DNA of 64,000 nucleotides, from contig NZ_QKXH01000001.1 of NCBI RefSeq assembly GCF_003254745.1, forward strand, positions 558,001-622,000, read 5' to 3'. The notes below the pieces were generated by a model. The model did not search any database. It was not told the DNA's origin and saw only the letters and a program-made list of their open reading frames with translations. The translations under genes and the position numbers were made by a program. How positions within the stretch are numbered: the first letter of the stretch is position 1; the number at the start of each line of letters is the position of its first letter. The DNA comes from Flavobacterium aquariorum. GTDB taxonomy: Bacteria > Bacteroidota > Bacteroidia > Flavobacteriales > Flavobacteriaceae. Below, one piece after another: positions 1 to 8,627 of the stretch.

Positions 1-63
1 ATTTATTTTACCGCGGATTCGCAGATTGTTTTTTACTAATCAATGAATCCACGGTTATTGTTA

Positions 64-2124
64 TTAATTTATAGTCTCCCCATTCCCAACACCATCCACA
101 TCTGGATTAACGAAAACCAATTTTCCTTCGGCATTGGTTGTCATCAAAATCATTCCTTGACTCTCTACACCTCGAAGGTTTCTTGGAGCTAAGTTCACGA
201 GAACGGTTACGCGTTTCCCAACGATATCTTCCGGTTTAAAACTCTCGGCAATTCCTGAAACTATTGTGCGAACATCAATTCCAGTATCCACTTTCAAAAT
301 CAATAGCTTGTTGGCTTTCGGCATTTTTTCGGCTTCAAGGATTGTTCCCACACGGATATCCATTTTGGCAAAATCCTCAAATTGGATTAAGTCTTTCTGT
401 GGTTCCGCTTTTTTGTTCTCGGCAATATTTGCAGTTTTAGTCGCTTCCAACTTGTCTATTTGTTTTTGGATTTCCTCGTCTTCAATTTTGGAGAAAAGCA
501 ATTCAGCTTCCCCAATTTGGTGACCTGCAGGCAATAAATCAGAATTATCAGTTATAGTTTTCCAATTTAAAGGTGATTCAATCTTCAAGATTCTGGATAA
601 TTTTGTAGCTGTAAATGGTAGGAAAGGCTCACAAAGCGAACTCAAAGCAGCGGCAATTTGCAGGGCAACATACATTTGGGTTTGAACGCGGTCTGGATCC
701 GTTTTAACCATTTTCCAAGGCTCTTCGTCTGCCAAGTATTTGTTTCCAAGTCTGGCAACATTCATCATTTCGCCCAAAGCTTCTCTAAATCGATATCTTT
801 CAAGCGAACTTGAAATCACAGCCGGATATGCTTTCAATTCTGTTAAAGTAGCTTCGTCAACTTCTGATAATTCATTTGGTTGAGGAACAATTCCATTGTA
901 ATATTTATTGGTTAAAACCACCACACGATTAATGAAATTTCCATAAATCGCTACCAATTCATTATTATTTCTCGCCTGAAAATCTTTCCAGGTAAAATCA
1001 TTATCCTTGGTTTCGGGCGCGTTTGATGTCAATGCATAACGTAAAACATCCTGTTGGTTTGGAAATTCTTCCAAGTATTCGTGCAACCAAACTGCCCAGT
1101 TTTTTGAAGTCGACAATTTATTTCCTTCCAAATTCAAAAACTCATTCGCAGGAACATTGTCTGGTAAAATATAGCTTCCTTCGGCTTTTAACATCGCTGG
1201 AAATATAACACAGTGAAAAACAATATTGTCTTTTCCAATGAAATGAACCAGTTTCGTATCTTGATCTTTCCAATATGGTTCCCATTCTTTTCCTTCGCGT
1301 AAAGCCCACTCTTTGGTAGAGGAAATGTAACCAATCGGTGCATCAAACCATACGTATAATTTTTTTCCTTCGGCACCTTCGACAGGAACATCGATTCCCC
1401 AATCCAAGTCACGGGTTACCGCACGAGGCTCTAGTCCACCGTCAATCCAAGATTTTACCTGACCGTAAACATTCGGCTTCCAGTCGTTTTTATGTCCAAC
1501 AAGAATCCATTCATTCAAAAAGTCTGAATAGCGATCCAAAGGCAAAAACCAGTGTTTAGTCGATTTCAAAATTGGCGTTTCTCCTGTAATTGTCGATTTT
1601 GGGTTGATTAAATCGGTTGCGTTTAGCGTAGAACCACATTTTTCGCATTGATCACCATAAGCTTCTTCATTGCCACATTTCGGGCAAGTTCCCACTACAA
1701 AACGATCCGCCAAAAACTGATCTGCTTTGGCATCATACAATTGCTCGGTTACTTCTTCAATAAAATCTCCTTTATCATAAAGTGTTCTAAAAAATTCCGA
1801 AGCGGTATCGTGATGAATTTTTGCCGAAGTTCTGGAGTAATTGTCGAATGAAATTCCGAAATCAGAGAATGACTTTCTAATAATTCCATCATATTTATCA
1901 ATTACTTCCTGTGGAGTAATGCCTTCTTTTTTGGCTTTCATCGAAATGGCAACGCCGTGTTCATCGCTTCCGCAAACAAACAAAACGTCTCTTCCCTGTA
2001 AACGCAAATAGCGGGAATAAATGTCCGAAGGCACATAAACCCCTGCCAAATGCCCAATATGTATTGGTCCGTTCGTATAAGGCAATGCCGCCGTGATGGT
2101 ATATCTTTTTGGATTCTGTATCAT
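64..2124 (-). CDS. metG: Methionine--tRNA ligase
   Basis: This enzyme charges tRNA-Met with methionine in the cytoplasm. The 686-residue product has the class I HIGH signature at residues 22-25, a zinc knuckle with Cys147/Cys150/Cys160/Cys163, and the KMSKS-type loop as KLSTSK at 336-341. The last ~105 residues form an EMAP/Arc1p-type tRNA-binding domain (DIRVGTI motif), so this is the long, dimer-forming type of MetG. The length is normal and all motifs are intact. It is transcribed alone toward the left edge, and a TAnnTTTG promoter box lies about 105 bases upstream of the start codon. Confidence 0.98.
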   Translation of the reverse strand: MIQNPKRYTITAALPYTNGPIHIGHLAGVYVPSDIYSRYLRLQGRDVLFVCGSDEHGVAISMKAKKEGITPQEVIDKYDGIIRKSFSDFGISFDNYSRTSAKIHHDTASEFFRTLYDKGDFIEEVTEQLYDAKADQFLADRFVVGTCPKCGNEEAYGDQCEKCGSTLNATDLINPKSTITGETPILKSTKHWFLPLDRYSDFLNEWILVGHKNDWKPNVYGQVKSWIDGGLEPRAVTRDLDWGIDVPVEGAEGKKLYVWFDAPIGYISSTKEWALREGKEWEPYWKDQDTKLVHFIGKDNIVFHCVIFPAMLKAEGSYILPDNVPANEFLNLEGNKLSTSKNWAVWLHEYLEEFPNQQDVLRYALTSNAPETKDNDFTWKDFQARNNNELVAIYGNFINRVVVLTNKYYNGIVPQPNELSEVDEATLTELKAYPAVISSSLERYRFREALGEMMNVARLGNKYLADEEPWKMVKTDPDRVQTQMYVALQIAAALSSLCEPFLPFTATKLSRILKIESPLNWKTITDNSDLLPAGHQIGEAELLFSKIEDEEIQKQIDKLEATKTANIAENKKAEPQKDLIQFEDFAKMDIRVGTILEAEKMPKANKLLILKVDTGIDVRTIVSGIAESFKPEDIVGKRVTVLVNLAPRNLRGVESQGMILMTTNAEGKLVFVNPDVDGVGNGETIN

Positions 2125-2228
2125 ATGTTGATATTGATTTTTTATGTAGCATATGTAATTCGCTAATTAAGATTGGTGATTACAACCAATTTAGGTACGC
2201 TCATTTCATAACTTAATTTTATTGAGTG

Positions 2229-2236
2229 CAAAAATA
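2229..2236 (-). promoter_or_regulatory. Predicted -7 box for metG
   Basis: On the minus strand this reads TATTTTTG, an exact match to the Bacteroidetes TAnnTTTG box. It sits about 105 bases upstream of the metG start. No clear TTG -33 element is visible at the right distance, so it is a motif-only prediction. Confidence 0.45.
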
Positions 2237-2269
2237 AGGAATAGAATTGAGAGTTTAATGGTTTTTATT

Positions 2270-2305
2270 AGAAGCTAATCCCGCTATCCGTTGCAATCCC
2301 GCGGT
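2270..2305 (+). repeat. Truncated copy of interspersed hairpin repeat (left arm only)
   Basis: The stretch matches the left arm (AGCTAnTCCCGCTATCCG followed by TTGCAATC) of the fuller copies at 3062-3147, 27902-28050 and 33491-33572. The central stem and right arm are missing, so this is probably a decayed remnant upstream of metG. Confidence 0.6.
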
Positions 2306-2506
2306 AATAAATTTTTAATTGGGATACAAAAAGGAGATGAATTAGCGCAACTCATTGAAAAACGAACTTTTTAATAATTTTATAAATCCATTATCATTGA
2401 TTTTTCCGACTCCTTTGTAATAATGTAAATACTATCAATAATTATATAACAGTTTTCAGGCACTCCAAGGTTAATTTTGCTATTATTAATTTTAAATAAA
2501 TAAAGC

Positions 2507-2929
2507 ATGAAAACTAAAAACCTATTATTTGTATTAGCATTAAGTATCGGATTATTTGCAACGTCTTGTAATTCTAGTGATGAGAATGAAGGGGACACAC
2601 TAGCTCCAATCGAAGGTAAATGGAGTATTGTCAAAGTTGGAACGACGACTAGCAATGGAGCAGAAACATTGATGGATCCACCACAAAATGTAAGTGGCTG
2701 TAACCATGATTATATTGATCTAAAGATTAATAATACATTAATTTCAGGAGATTATGATTCTACCGTTAGTGCATGTCAACTAACAACCACGTCGGGAACT
2801 TATTCCAAAGGAGATAGTAAAGTAACATTGGTTGTAAATGGCGTAAGCACTACTTATGATATTGTTAATCTAACACTTACTGAATTGAAATTAAAGAATG
2901 GTAATGCTATCTGGGTTTACACTAGATAA
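2507..2929 (+). CDS. Lipocalin-like surface lipoprotein
   Basis: A 140-residue predicted lipoprotein. Residues 1-20 are a hydrophobic signal ending in a lipobox with acylated Cys21. The following residues (NSSDENEGD) are acidic, like the lipoprotein export signal that sends Bacteroidota lipoproteins to the cell surface. The mature part begins with an IEGKWSI segment and continues as short beta strands, the pattern of lipocalin-like domains of this phylum. No ligand can be named. A decayed paralogue with a nearly identical 5' leader lies about 1 kb downstream (3522-3710), so a local duplication occurred. The gene is followed by two stem-loops. Confidence 0.75.
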   Translation: MKTKNLLFVLALSIGLFATSCNSSDENEGDTLAPIEGKWSIVKVGTTTSNGAETLMDPPQNVSGCNHDYIDLKINNTLISGDYDSTVSACQLTTTSGTYSKGDSKVTLVVNGVSTTYDIVNLTLTELKLKNGNAIWVYTR

Positions 2930-2947
2930 ATATTTTATTATGATGTG

Positions 2948-2976
2948 ACATCCTATATATTTTGGGATGTTTTTTG
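2948..2976 (+). terminator. Stem-loop with T-run after the lipocalin-like gene
   Basis: ACATCC pairs with GGATGT and is followed by six T. It sits about 20 bases after the stop codon at 2929, as expected for intrinsic termination. Confidence 0.6.
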
Positions 2977-3018
2977 AAAACGGAAATGACTTTTTTAAAA
3001 GTTATTTCCGTTTTTTTT
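2977..3018 (+). terminator. Second strong stem-loop terminator
   Basis: AACGGAAATnACTT pairs with AAGTnATTTCCGTT and is followed by eight T. The same ACGGAAATGA/TCATTTCCGT stem occurs again at 5001-5037, so the terminator probably spread with the local lipoprotein duplication. Confidence 0.8.
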
Positions 3019-3061
3019 TATGGATTTAATAGGCTTAAATAAATTTTTGGTTGTATTATTC

Positions 3062-3147
3062 GGGAGCTATTTCCCGCTATCCGTTGCAATCTTTTTGTTT
3101 TTCCTTTAAAAACAAAAAGGATTTTCACTTCTATCGGGGCTAGGGGA
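3062..3147 (+). repeat. Interspersed hairpin repeat, copy 2
   Basis: The left arm (AGCTATTTCCCGCTATCCG then TTGCAATC) and right arm (GGATTTTCACTTCTATCG then GGGCTA) match the copies at 27902-28050 and, inverted, at 33491-33572. The centre is a 12-base-pair stem, CTTTTTGTTTTT (3091-3102) against AAAAACAAAAAG (3108-3119), with a five-base loop. Central sequence differs between copies but always self-pairs. Confidence 0.75.
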
Positions 3148-3432
3148 TCAGGTTAAAAAGGATATTTTGGTTTTCATACTGCTGGTTTTTGTATTAATCG
3201 AAAGAAGCATAATTTCATCCTTGATCCTCGTCATCACATAACCTCGATCAATTTCGAAAATAAACGCTACAATCCAACATTATAAAAATAACTTACAAAT
3301 TAATCATGCTTTTTGTGAGTAATTAAAGAATATTCGTATGTTTCGATTCGCAATTTTGATAACTCTTAAAGCTAAAGACATGGAGTACAGTATTCGTTTA
3401 ATGTTATATCAGTAATTACTTATTCATTAAAA
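3148..3432. other. Gene-free spacer
   Basis: About 285 AT-rich bases between the hairpin repeat and the leader of the decayed lipoprotein gene. No convincing reading frame, RNA gene or repeat was seen. Confidence 0.4.
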
Positions 3433-3440
3433 TAATTTTG
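3433..3440 (+). promoter_or_regulatory. Predicted -7 box upstream of the decayed lipoprotein gene
   Basis: TAATTTTG matches TAnnTTTG exactly. It starts the block (to 3521) that is nearly identical to the leader of the intact paralogue at about 2424-2506, although the intact copy has a poorer match at this box. Confidence 0.35.
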
Positions 3441-3521
3441 TAAATAATATCAATAATTATGTAACAGCCTTCAAGCTATCTAAAGTTAATTTGGTGATTA
3501 TTAATTTTAAATAAATAAAGC

Positions 3522-3710
3522 ATGAAATCTAGAAGTATAATATTAGAATTAGTATCATTATTTGTCACGTCTTGAATGAGTGATCATGAAAACGAAAAAG
3601 ACACATTAATTCTTATAACAGAAAGTAGAATATGGTCCGAATATATCAATATTAATGGTGTAAAAACATTAAGTGATCTTCCACCAACTACAGTAGGTTT
3701 TCAACTTTAA
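3522..3710 (+). pseudogene. Decayed paralogue of the 2507-2929 lipoprotein
   Basis: Reading from the ATG, the first codons follow the intact gene (MKSRS..., LFVTS) until TGA at 3573-3575, exactly where the intact protein has its lipobox Cys21. After the stop the frame still matches (ENEKDTL against ENEGDTL) and then diverges to a second stop at 3708-3710. The roughly 80 bases before the ATG are more conserved than the coding part. The copy therefore has a broken signal peptide and a truncated body and is very unlikely to be functional. Confidence 0.75.
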
Positions 3711-3859
3711 GTTTAATAACTGAATAAGATTCAGGGGTGTGAACTAAATTAAGCATTCATTGCAAAAACAGTAATAGAAGTAATTTTAAAGCTGTTGTTA
3801 GGTCGAAAATTTTACCTCGACTTTAAAAAAAAGTAAAATAAATCAATAAATAATTAAAA

Positions 3860-4891
3860 ATGAAAAGAATTTATTTTTTAACGATGTTGGGTATGGCGTT
3901 TATTTCTTGCGATCAAAATGAACAATCTACTGAATCAAATTCAGTAGCGAAGGAAGAAATTAAAATATTAGAATTTCCTTCCGAACAAAAAATGGAACAA
4001 AGAATTGATGAAATTGTTGCTATTAAAGCTGAAAGCCAAAAAATCGCATTAGACAATTTTAATAAACTTGAAACTTTAAAAGGATTAAATGTTGGAAGTA
4101 GTAAAACCAACGATGTAGGTATTGAAAAACAAAATGAAGCAATTGTAAGTAGTTTAAAAGTGTATCATGGTCTTGTACTTTCTAATATTTATGCATTGAG
4201 AAAACAGTTAAACTTTACTAGTATTCAAAGTATTGCTGACGAAATAAATTCGCTAAAATTAATAGATCCGGATAAGGCTACTTCTTTATTTAAAACTTAC
4301 GAAAAATTGCTTGTGACTGATCCTAAAATTGGCAGAGTTATTAGTGTTTTTGACGAAAGAACTTCAAATGTATTAAATGTGAATGGCGATATGTTAATTA
4401 ATAGTAAGAAATTGGATTATAAAAATTACTATTATATACCTAATAATTCTACAGGAAAACTTGTTGGTTATGACAATGGAGTTGCAGGAATAGTTGTTAA
4501 TTATAATGGTGTCCAAATCTACTATTATGCAGGAAGAGAAGTTCATACAAATGACCTTGGTGTTAGATTTTTTAGATATGCAACACAATTAACATCAATG
4601 GCTCTTGTACCTATTGGTCCAGGTGTAAGTTCTACCATAGAGTACCCATCAACTTTTATTATGGACCCAAGTTCTGTAGCAGGTTTCGTTCAAACGAAAA
4701 GTCAATTTTTTAGTGATTACGAATTTTCATATCCTTTTATTTCAGGAACAGGTACTTTTGTTAGATTTGTGGGAGGGAACAAAAATACTCCTTATAGGCC
4801 AGGCGGAGTAATAATAAAAGGAACTTTTATTACTAATGTTGGAGGTGTCAGCAAAGAAACGAGTTGTGACTTTAAACAATATTACGATTAA
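3860..4891 (+). CDS. Predicted lipoprotein of unknown function
   Basis: A 343-residue protein with a lipoprotein signal (lipobox FISC, Cys17) followed by a polar, acidic stretch. Residues ~25-150 are helix-rich and lysine/glutamate-rich and may form a coiled coil. Residues ~180-340 are rich in Tyr, Gly and Val and look like beta structure. I do not recognise a family. It follows the decayed lipoprotein gene and is closed by a terminator whose stem matches the one at 2977-3018, so this stretch may be a small accessory lipoprotein locus. Confidence 0.65.
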   Translation: MKRIYFLTMLGMAFISCDQNEQSTESNSVAKEEIKILEFPSEQKMEQRIDEIVAIKAESQKIALDNFNKLETLKGLNVGSSKTNDVGIEKQNEAIVSSLKVYHGLVLSNIYALRKQLNFTSIQSIADEINSLKLIDPDKATSLFKTYEKLLVTDPKIGRVISVFDERTSNVLNVNGDMLINSKKLDYKNYYYIPNNSTGKLVGYDNGVAGIVVNYNGVQIYYYAGREVHTNDLGVRFFRYATQLTSMALVPIGPGVSSTIEYPSTFIMDPSSVAGFVQTKSQFFSDYEFSYPFISGTGTFVRFVGGNKNTPYRPGGVIIKGTFITNVGGVSKETSCDFKQYYD

Positions 4892-5000
4892 TCTAGGTGG
4901 TGTATACAAGGAGGTGTGTTGACTTCATAAAATAGAATAATAAAACTGAAGATGTTTTGTAAATAATTTTATGAAAAAGTATCTTTTAAGATATAGTATT

Positions 5001-5037
5001 AAACGGAAATGACTTAAGAAATCATTTCCGTTTTTTT
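5001..5037 (+). terminator. Strong stem-loop terminator
   Basis: AAACGGAAATGA pairs with TCATTTCCGTTT and is followed by a T-run. It lies between the convergent genes ending at 4891 (plus) and 5084 (minus) and shares its stem with the terminator at 2977-3018. Confidence 0.8.
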
Positions 5038-5083
5038 ATGAATGATAATCAAAGCAAAAAATCATTAATAAGAACTATGTTAC

Positions 5084-5968
5084 TTAAAATAATTTTTCAA
5101 ACTCAGCAGGCATTTTATTTATCGGCTTTATTTTAATGTCTTTGTAGAAAACTTCACCAGCTTCACTTTGCAATTGTATTTTTCCTTCGGTTAAAGGCTG
5201 AAATTTTTCACCATCAAAATAACGGGAGTTCTGCAAAACCATGACCACTTTACCGTTGATGATGTGAAGACTTTTTCCTTCAAAACAAACCAACTCTATT
5301 TCTGTCCAGTCGTTATTTGGCGTTTCTGCTCTCATTTTTCGCATGCAAAACCCAGTATTTTCAGTGTGTGTCCCAAACGGAATGAAATTTTGGCTTTCGT
5401 CTGCCACGGCATTCATTCCGCCTTCCGGTAGATAGGCTCGGATGTCGATAGCTGCATTGGCAATATTCCAATAATCGCCAAAATGCCCTTCCATAATTTG
5501 AAATTCCTGCGATAACATCCAAGCGCGCCAGTAATCCACACCCGCTTTTCCCTGCGAATGATAGAGCACACCTGCATCCATGAGTTTATCTGTTCTTGGT
5601 TCCCATTTTTTGGTTCCAAACTTGACTTTGAGCTTCAAGCGGTAGTTTTTGAAATTTTCTTTGGTAAAAACACAACCATAGTATTCCCCGGCAACTTTAA
5701 GTACAGGCTCGTTGTTCTCCTGAATCACCGTAAACATATTGTTTACATTTTTATTGTAACCAATAGGTTGGATTTCGTTCCCGTTAGGATCAGTTGGAAT
5801 TTTGCCGGAATATCCGTTTTGATGTTTGTAACTTAGATACATATCCCATTTGCTGAGGTTGTTATCGAGTAAATTAACCCAGCCATCTTCGAATGAGTTT
5901 GAGTTTTTAGTTACAGATGTCAAACTAAAAAGAAGGACGAGGGCTATTAGTGTAAAGTATTTTTTCAT
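5084..5968 (-). CDS. DUF1080 (3-keto-disaccharide hydrolase-like) secreted protein
   Basis: The preferred start is the internal Met (CAT at 5966-5968), because it opens directly onto a signal peptide (KKYFTLIALVLLFSLTS); the in-frame ORF begins at 6007. The ~294-residue protein has the DUF1080 hallmarks: a WVNLLDNNLSKWD opening, a central GVLYHSQG...EFQIMEGH segment and a terminal GKIQLQSEAGEVFYKDIKIKPI strand pair. The family adopts a concanavalin-like fold, and some members hydrolyse 3-keto-glycosides in the periplasm. Substrate is not predictable here: no sugar dehydrogenase or isomerase neighbours exist, so it stands alone. Confidence 0.85.
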   Translation of the reverse strand: MKKYFTLIALVLLFSLTSVTKNSNSFEDGWVNLLDNNLSKWDMYLSYKHQNGYSGKIPTDPNGNEIQPIGYNKNVNNMFTVIQENNEPVLKVAGEYYGCVFTKENFKNYRLKLKVKFGTKKWEPRTDKLMDAGVLYHSQGKAGVDYWRAWMLSQEFQIMEGHFGDYWNIANAAIDIRAYLPEGGMNAVADESQNFIPFGTHTENTGFCMRKMRAETPNNDWTEIELVCFEGKSLHIINGKVVMVLQNSRYFDGEKFQPLTEGKIQLQSEAGEVFYKDIKIKPINKMPAEFEKLF

Positions 5969-6217
5969 ATGGTCGGTTTGGTAATTTGAATAGAAATGAT
6001 TTCTCAAATCTACTAAATAATGTCACAGTGACAATATGCTATTTATTCAAAATCAGATACCATTTTTGCACTTTATTTTTCTCTTACAAAATATACAAAG
6101 CAAAAATTTCTTCTCTGGATATCCTTGGGTTTAAATAGAATTAATGTAAACTATGGCTTTGAGCAAGAAATCAGAATATATTTTGCAACCTTTGCCCTCA
6201 GAAAAAAAACAATCATT

Positions 6218-6445
6218 ATGAGTAAGACAAAACTAATCATTAATAAAAACGGATCTATAAAAATAGAAGGTGATTTTGAAATTATGGATCAAGAAGGAAC
6301 TGTTTACGGACTGCAAGGAAGGTCTGCTTTAGGTCTTTGCCGTTGCGGATTATCGGCAAACAAGCCTTTTTGCGATGGAGGACACCGCAATAATTTCGAA
6401 CACGATTCAAAAGCATTTGATTTGCCACCAATGAAAACGAATTAA
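6218..6445 (+). CDS. CDGSH-type iron-sulfur protein
   Basis: A 75-residue protein containing the complete CDGSH iron-sulfur signature CRCGLSANKPFCDGGH, which binds a 2Fe-2S cluster with three Cys and one His. The ORF can be read from 6125, but the Met at 6218 gives the usual compact product starting MSKTKLIINKNGSIK, and the longer version adds an unlike N-terminus. Family members are small redox or electron-transfer proteins; the partner is unknown. A strong bidirectional stem-loop follows. Confidence 0.9.
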   Translation: MSKTKLIINKNGSIKIEGDFEIMDQEGTVYGLQGRSALGLCRCGLSANKPFCDGGHRNNFEHDSKAFDLPPMKTN

Positions 6446-6475
6446 GAAATTCTGTTTACAGGTTAGCATATACAG

Positions 6476-6505
6476 AAAGCTGCATTACATAATGCAGCTT
6501 TTTTT
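6476..6505. terminator. Bidirectional terminator
   Basis: AAAGCTGCATTA pairs with TAATGCAGCTTT and is followed by T on the plus strand. It separates the convergent CDGSH gene and PhzF-like gene and can serve both. Confidence 0.85.
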
Positions 6506-7406
6506 ATATATAAAGTTCGCCTCGCATTGTAATAATGGATGAACCGCCAACCAAAATATCATTTTCCCTATTCATAACTTCAATCAGCGAAGGCTGATTT
6601 AACTTCACTCCCTGCAGAATTTTGTATTCTTTATTGGGTTGCGTAAACTTCTTTTTTGTCAAAAAACCAATTAATGGTCCTGCAGCCGTTCCTGTCGCAG
6701 GATCTTCATTTATTCCGATTAGCGGATTGAAAAATCGGGCTTCGGCTATGTTTTCTTGGTCTTGTTTGGAAATAGTAAAACAATAAAATCCTTCAAATCC
6801 ATATTCTTTTGAAATTTCGATTAAAAGTTTGTTGTCCGGTACACAATTATTTAGTATTTGACTATCCTTGATTGGAACCATGGTGTGGGCAACCTCTGTT
6901 TTAACGATTGTGGGAACAAAATCACTAACATCTAAATCCTCGATTTTTAAACCAAGTGCGACCGCTATTTTATAAGTAGGTATTTCTTGCTTAATTACCG
7001 CGGGTTTTTGATGCATTTGTACAATTGGATATTGAGTAACTGGATCAAAACTTGCCGTTAATTTGATGGGAGAATGTTTCATGATCACAAAGCGATCGGT
7101 TTCATTTTGTTCATGAAATATTGGTATTTGTTTTAGTAAGGCGCCACAAACTGCCCCTAGCAAATTGTGCCCCGCTCCCTCTATTTCAATGCCTGTAGGT
7201 GTAAAGGAACGTACATTCAAAGCTTTTTGTGCTGAGGAATAATAAACAAATGAAGTTTCAGAATAACCGAATTCTTTTGCAATATTCTGATATACTTCTA
7301 ATTTCAAATTACCGCTTGTAAAAACGACTGACAATGGGTTTCCTTTGTAACTTTTATTCGAAAACACATCCAAAACGTAGTATTCTAATGTAATTCTTTC
7401 TTCCAT
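6504..7406 (-). CDS. PhzF family isomerase-like protein
   Basis: The Met at 7404-7406 is the likely start, giving 300 residues beginning MEERITLEYYVLDVF; upstream residues in the open frame look unrelated. The protein shows PhzF/diaminopimelate-epimerase-like features: an early VLDVFSNKSYKGNPLSVV strand-turn, GYSETSFV around residue 45 with a Glu in the catalytic position of the family, RSFTPTGIEIEGAGHNLLGA, and near the end FFNPLIGINEDPATGTAAGPL. PhzF enzymes catalyse isomerisations, but most homologues have unknown substrates. No phenazine genes are nearby, so it is an orphan PhzF relative. Confidence 0.9.
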   Translation of the reverse strand: MEERITLEYYVLDVFSNKSYKGNPLSVVFTSGNLKLEVYQNIAKEFGYSETSFVYYSSAQKALNVRSFTPTGIEIEGAGHNLLGAVCGALLKQIPIFHEQNETDRFVIMKHSPIKLTASFDPVTQYPIVQMHQKPAVIKQEIPTYKIAVALGLKIEDLDVSDFVPTIVKTEVAHTMVPIKDSQILNNCVPDNKLLIEISKEYGFEGFYCFTISKQDQENIAEARFFNPLIGINEDPATGTAAGPLIGFLTKKKFTQPNKEYKILQGVKLNQPSLIEVMNRENDILVGGSSIITMRGELYI

Positions 7407-7595
7407 TTTGTGTCTCTTTACTTTTTTTGAACGAATAAAGTTACTACTTGTCAGTGAATCAAAGCTATAATAATGCAAATTTTAAGTTTTTCACAACATT
7501 TTTCATTCAAATCTTAAATTTATTGCTTTTTTAAGTTTTAAAAGTCTAGTTTTTTCTTGATTAGAAGTTATAATTCAATGAGCCATTACTTTTTT

Positions 7596-7603
7596 TATAT
7601 TTG
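7596..7603 (+). promoter_or_regulatory. Predicted -7 box for the small basic protein gene
   Basis: TATATTTG is an exact TAnnTTTG match, 25 bases before the ATG at 7629. No TTG element is found at the expected spacing. Confidence 0.45.
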
Positions 7604-7628
7604 TAAACTGATTTAAAGATAATAGGTT

Positions 7629-7799
7629 ATGGCAAAAGGACCCGAAAAAAACACTAAAAATAAGGCTTTACATACCAAATTGCTAAATAGAAAGAAAACT
7701 AAACTTCAAGAAGAGAAAAAAGCAAAAGCATTGCGTTTGAAAGCTTTAGTTGCAAAAATGAATGGAAAAAAGAACAGTAGCGAAACGGATAACATATAA
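7629..7799 (+). CDS. Small basic protein, unknown function
   Basis: A 56-residue open frame beginning MAKGPEKNTKNKALHTKLLN. About one third of the residues are Lys or Arg, with few hydrophobics and no signal or membrane segment. The composition suggests an RNA- or ribosome-associated protein, but that is inference. Support comes from the -7 box 25 bases upstream and from the codon use resembling neighbouring genes. It is followed 69 bases later by the DUF4375-like gene on the same strand. Confidence 0.6.
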   Translation: MAKGPEKNTKNKALHTKLLNRKKTKLQEEKKAKALRLKALVAKMNGKKNSSETDNI

Positions 7800-7868
7800 A
7801 TCAATTTGTATTTCTTTTCTGTTTTTATTTAGCTGAAATTTGCACCCAAATATTTAAAGATTAAAAAC

Positions 7869-8408
7869 ATGGAATTCGGCAGAATAATAGTTTCGGAAAC
7901 GGCAATGAACAGTGAAAATCTTCAAGATGTGATTCACTCCAATATTTCGGTAATCAATTTAATGCGTGAGGAAGGCGTGAACGATGAATTGATTCATGAA
8001 GATGCACTGATGAGCTACTACCTGGATTATTATTATTCCCAATATGTTGCGGGGAACTTTGCGAAATTTGTGCATCATTCTGGTTGGAATAGTGAATTAA
8101 ACGAATTGATTGAAGAAGGTTTAGCATTGATTGGTGCCGAAAAGCATTTGGAATTATTTCAACAACTATCCAAAAAAGTAAAATTAATGAGCAGTGTAAA
8201 GCTTAACAAATTTCTTAAAGGAAAATTGGAAGGCGTAAACCCCACAAGAGATTTGCTTATCAACGATACTTTTTTTGAAATTGAAGAAAATCTGGTTACT
8301 TTGAACGCCAATTTTTTGAAATCACACCCTGATTTCGAAGTGCTTTCTGTTGACGATATGTTTGCTGTTTTGGAAGAATTTGTGGGTCATGAGATTAAAA
8401 GGGAATAG
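7869..8408 (+). CDS. DUF4375/DMP19-like protein
   Basis: A soluble 179-residue acidic protein. The segment around residues 48-90 (MSYYLDYYYSQYVAGNFAKFVHHSGWNSELNELIEEGLALIGA) resembles the DUF4375 pattern, an early Tyr-rich helix followed by a G-F/W region and a long helix ending in 'eal..iGa'. One member of that family, DMP19, is a DNA-mimic protein, but the match is by eye and function should not be transferred. No signal peptide is present. The following convergent spacer carries a long inverted repeat. Confidence 0.6.
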   Translation: MEFGRIIVSETAMNSENLQDVIHSNISVINLMREEGVNDELIHEDALMSYYLDYYYSQYVAGNFAKFVHHSGWNSELNELIEEGLALIGAEKHLELFQQLSKKVKLMSSVKLNKFLKGKLEGVNPTRDLLINDTFFEIEENLVTLNANFLKSHPDFEVLSVDDMFAVLEEFVGHEIKRE

Positions 8409-8441
8409 GGCTAATTATAAAGTAGATAGTATTTAATTCAT

Positions 8442-8601
8442 CATATAAGTCATATAAGTTTTTAATCTGAATAAAAACTGAGTATAGCCAATAGTTCATT
8501 TAAGAAAAGTCACTTAATCTTGAAAGGACATTTTAACTTATATTCACTTTAATAACTTATTTTTCAAACTATCCTTTGTAAAAACTTATATGACTTATAT
8601 G
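8442..8601. repeat. Long inverted repeat between convergent genes (CATATAAGT family)
   Basis: The 23 bases at 8442-8464 (CATATAAGTCATATAAGTTT plus TTA) are a perfect inverted copy of 8579-8601, with 114 bases between them. Each arm itself repeats the word CATATAAGT. It fills the space between the stops at 8408 and 8628, so both transcripts may fold it. Related words appear at 61474-61640 and around 32088. Confidence 0.85.
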
Positions 8602-8627
8602 GTAAATCTTTTCACAGCAGTTCTTTT

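Noticed and set aside
266..523. Opposite-strand frames within metG and other large genes
   Set aside because: They are shadows of real coding sequence, with no independent signals or family match.
2125..2506. Possible riboswitch or T-box before metG or the lipoprotein
   Set aside because: No conserved core or anti-terminator could be recognised; only a promoter box and a truncated repeat are there.
7629..8408. Small basic protein plus DUF4375-like gene as a toxin-antitoxin pair
   Set aside because: A 69-base gap separates them, neither belongs to a known TA family, and the second is far longer than a usual partner.
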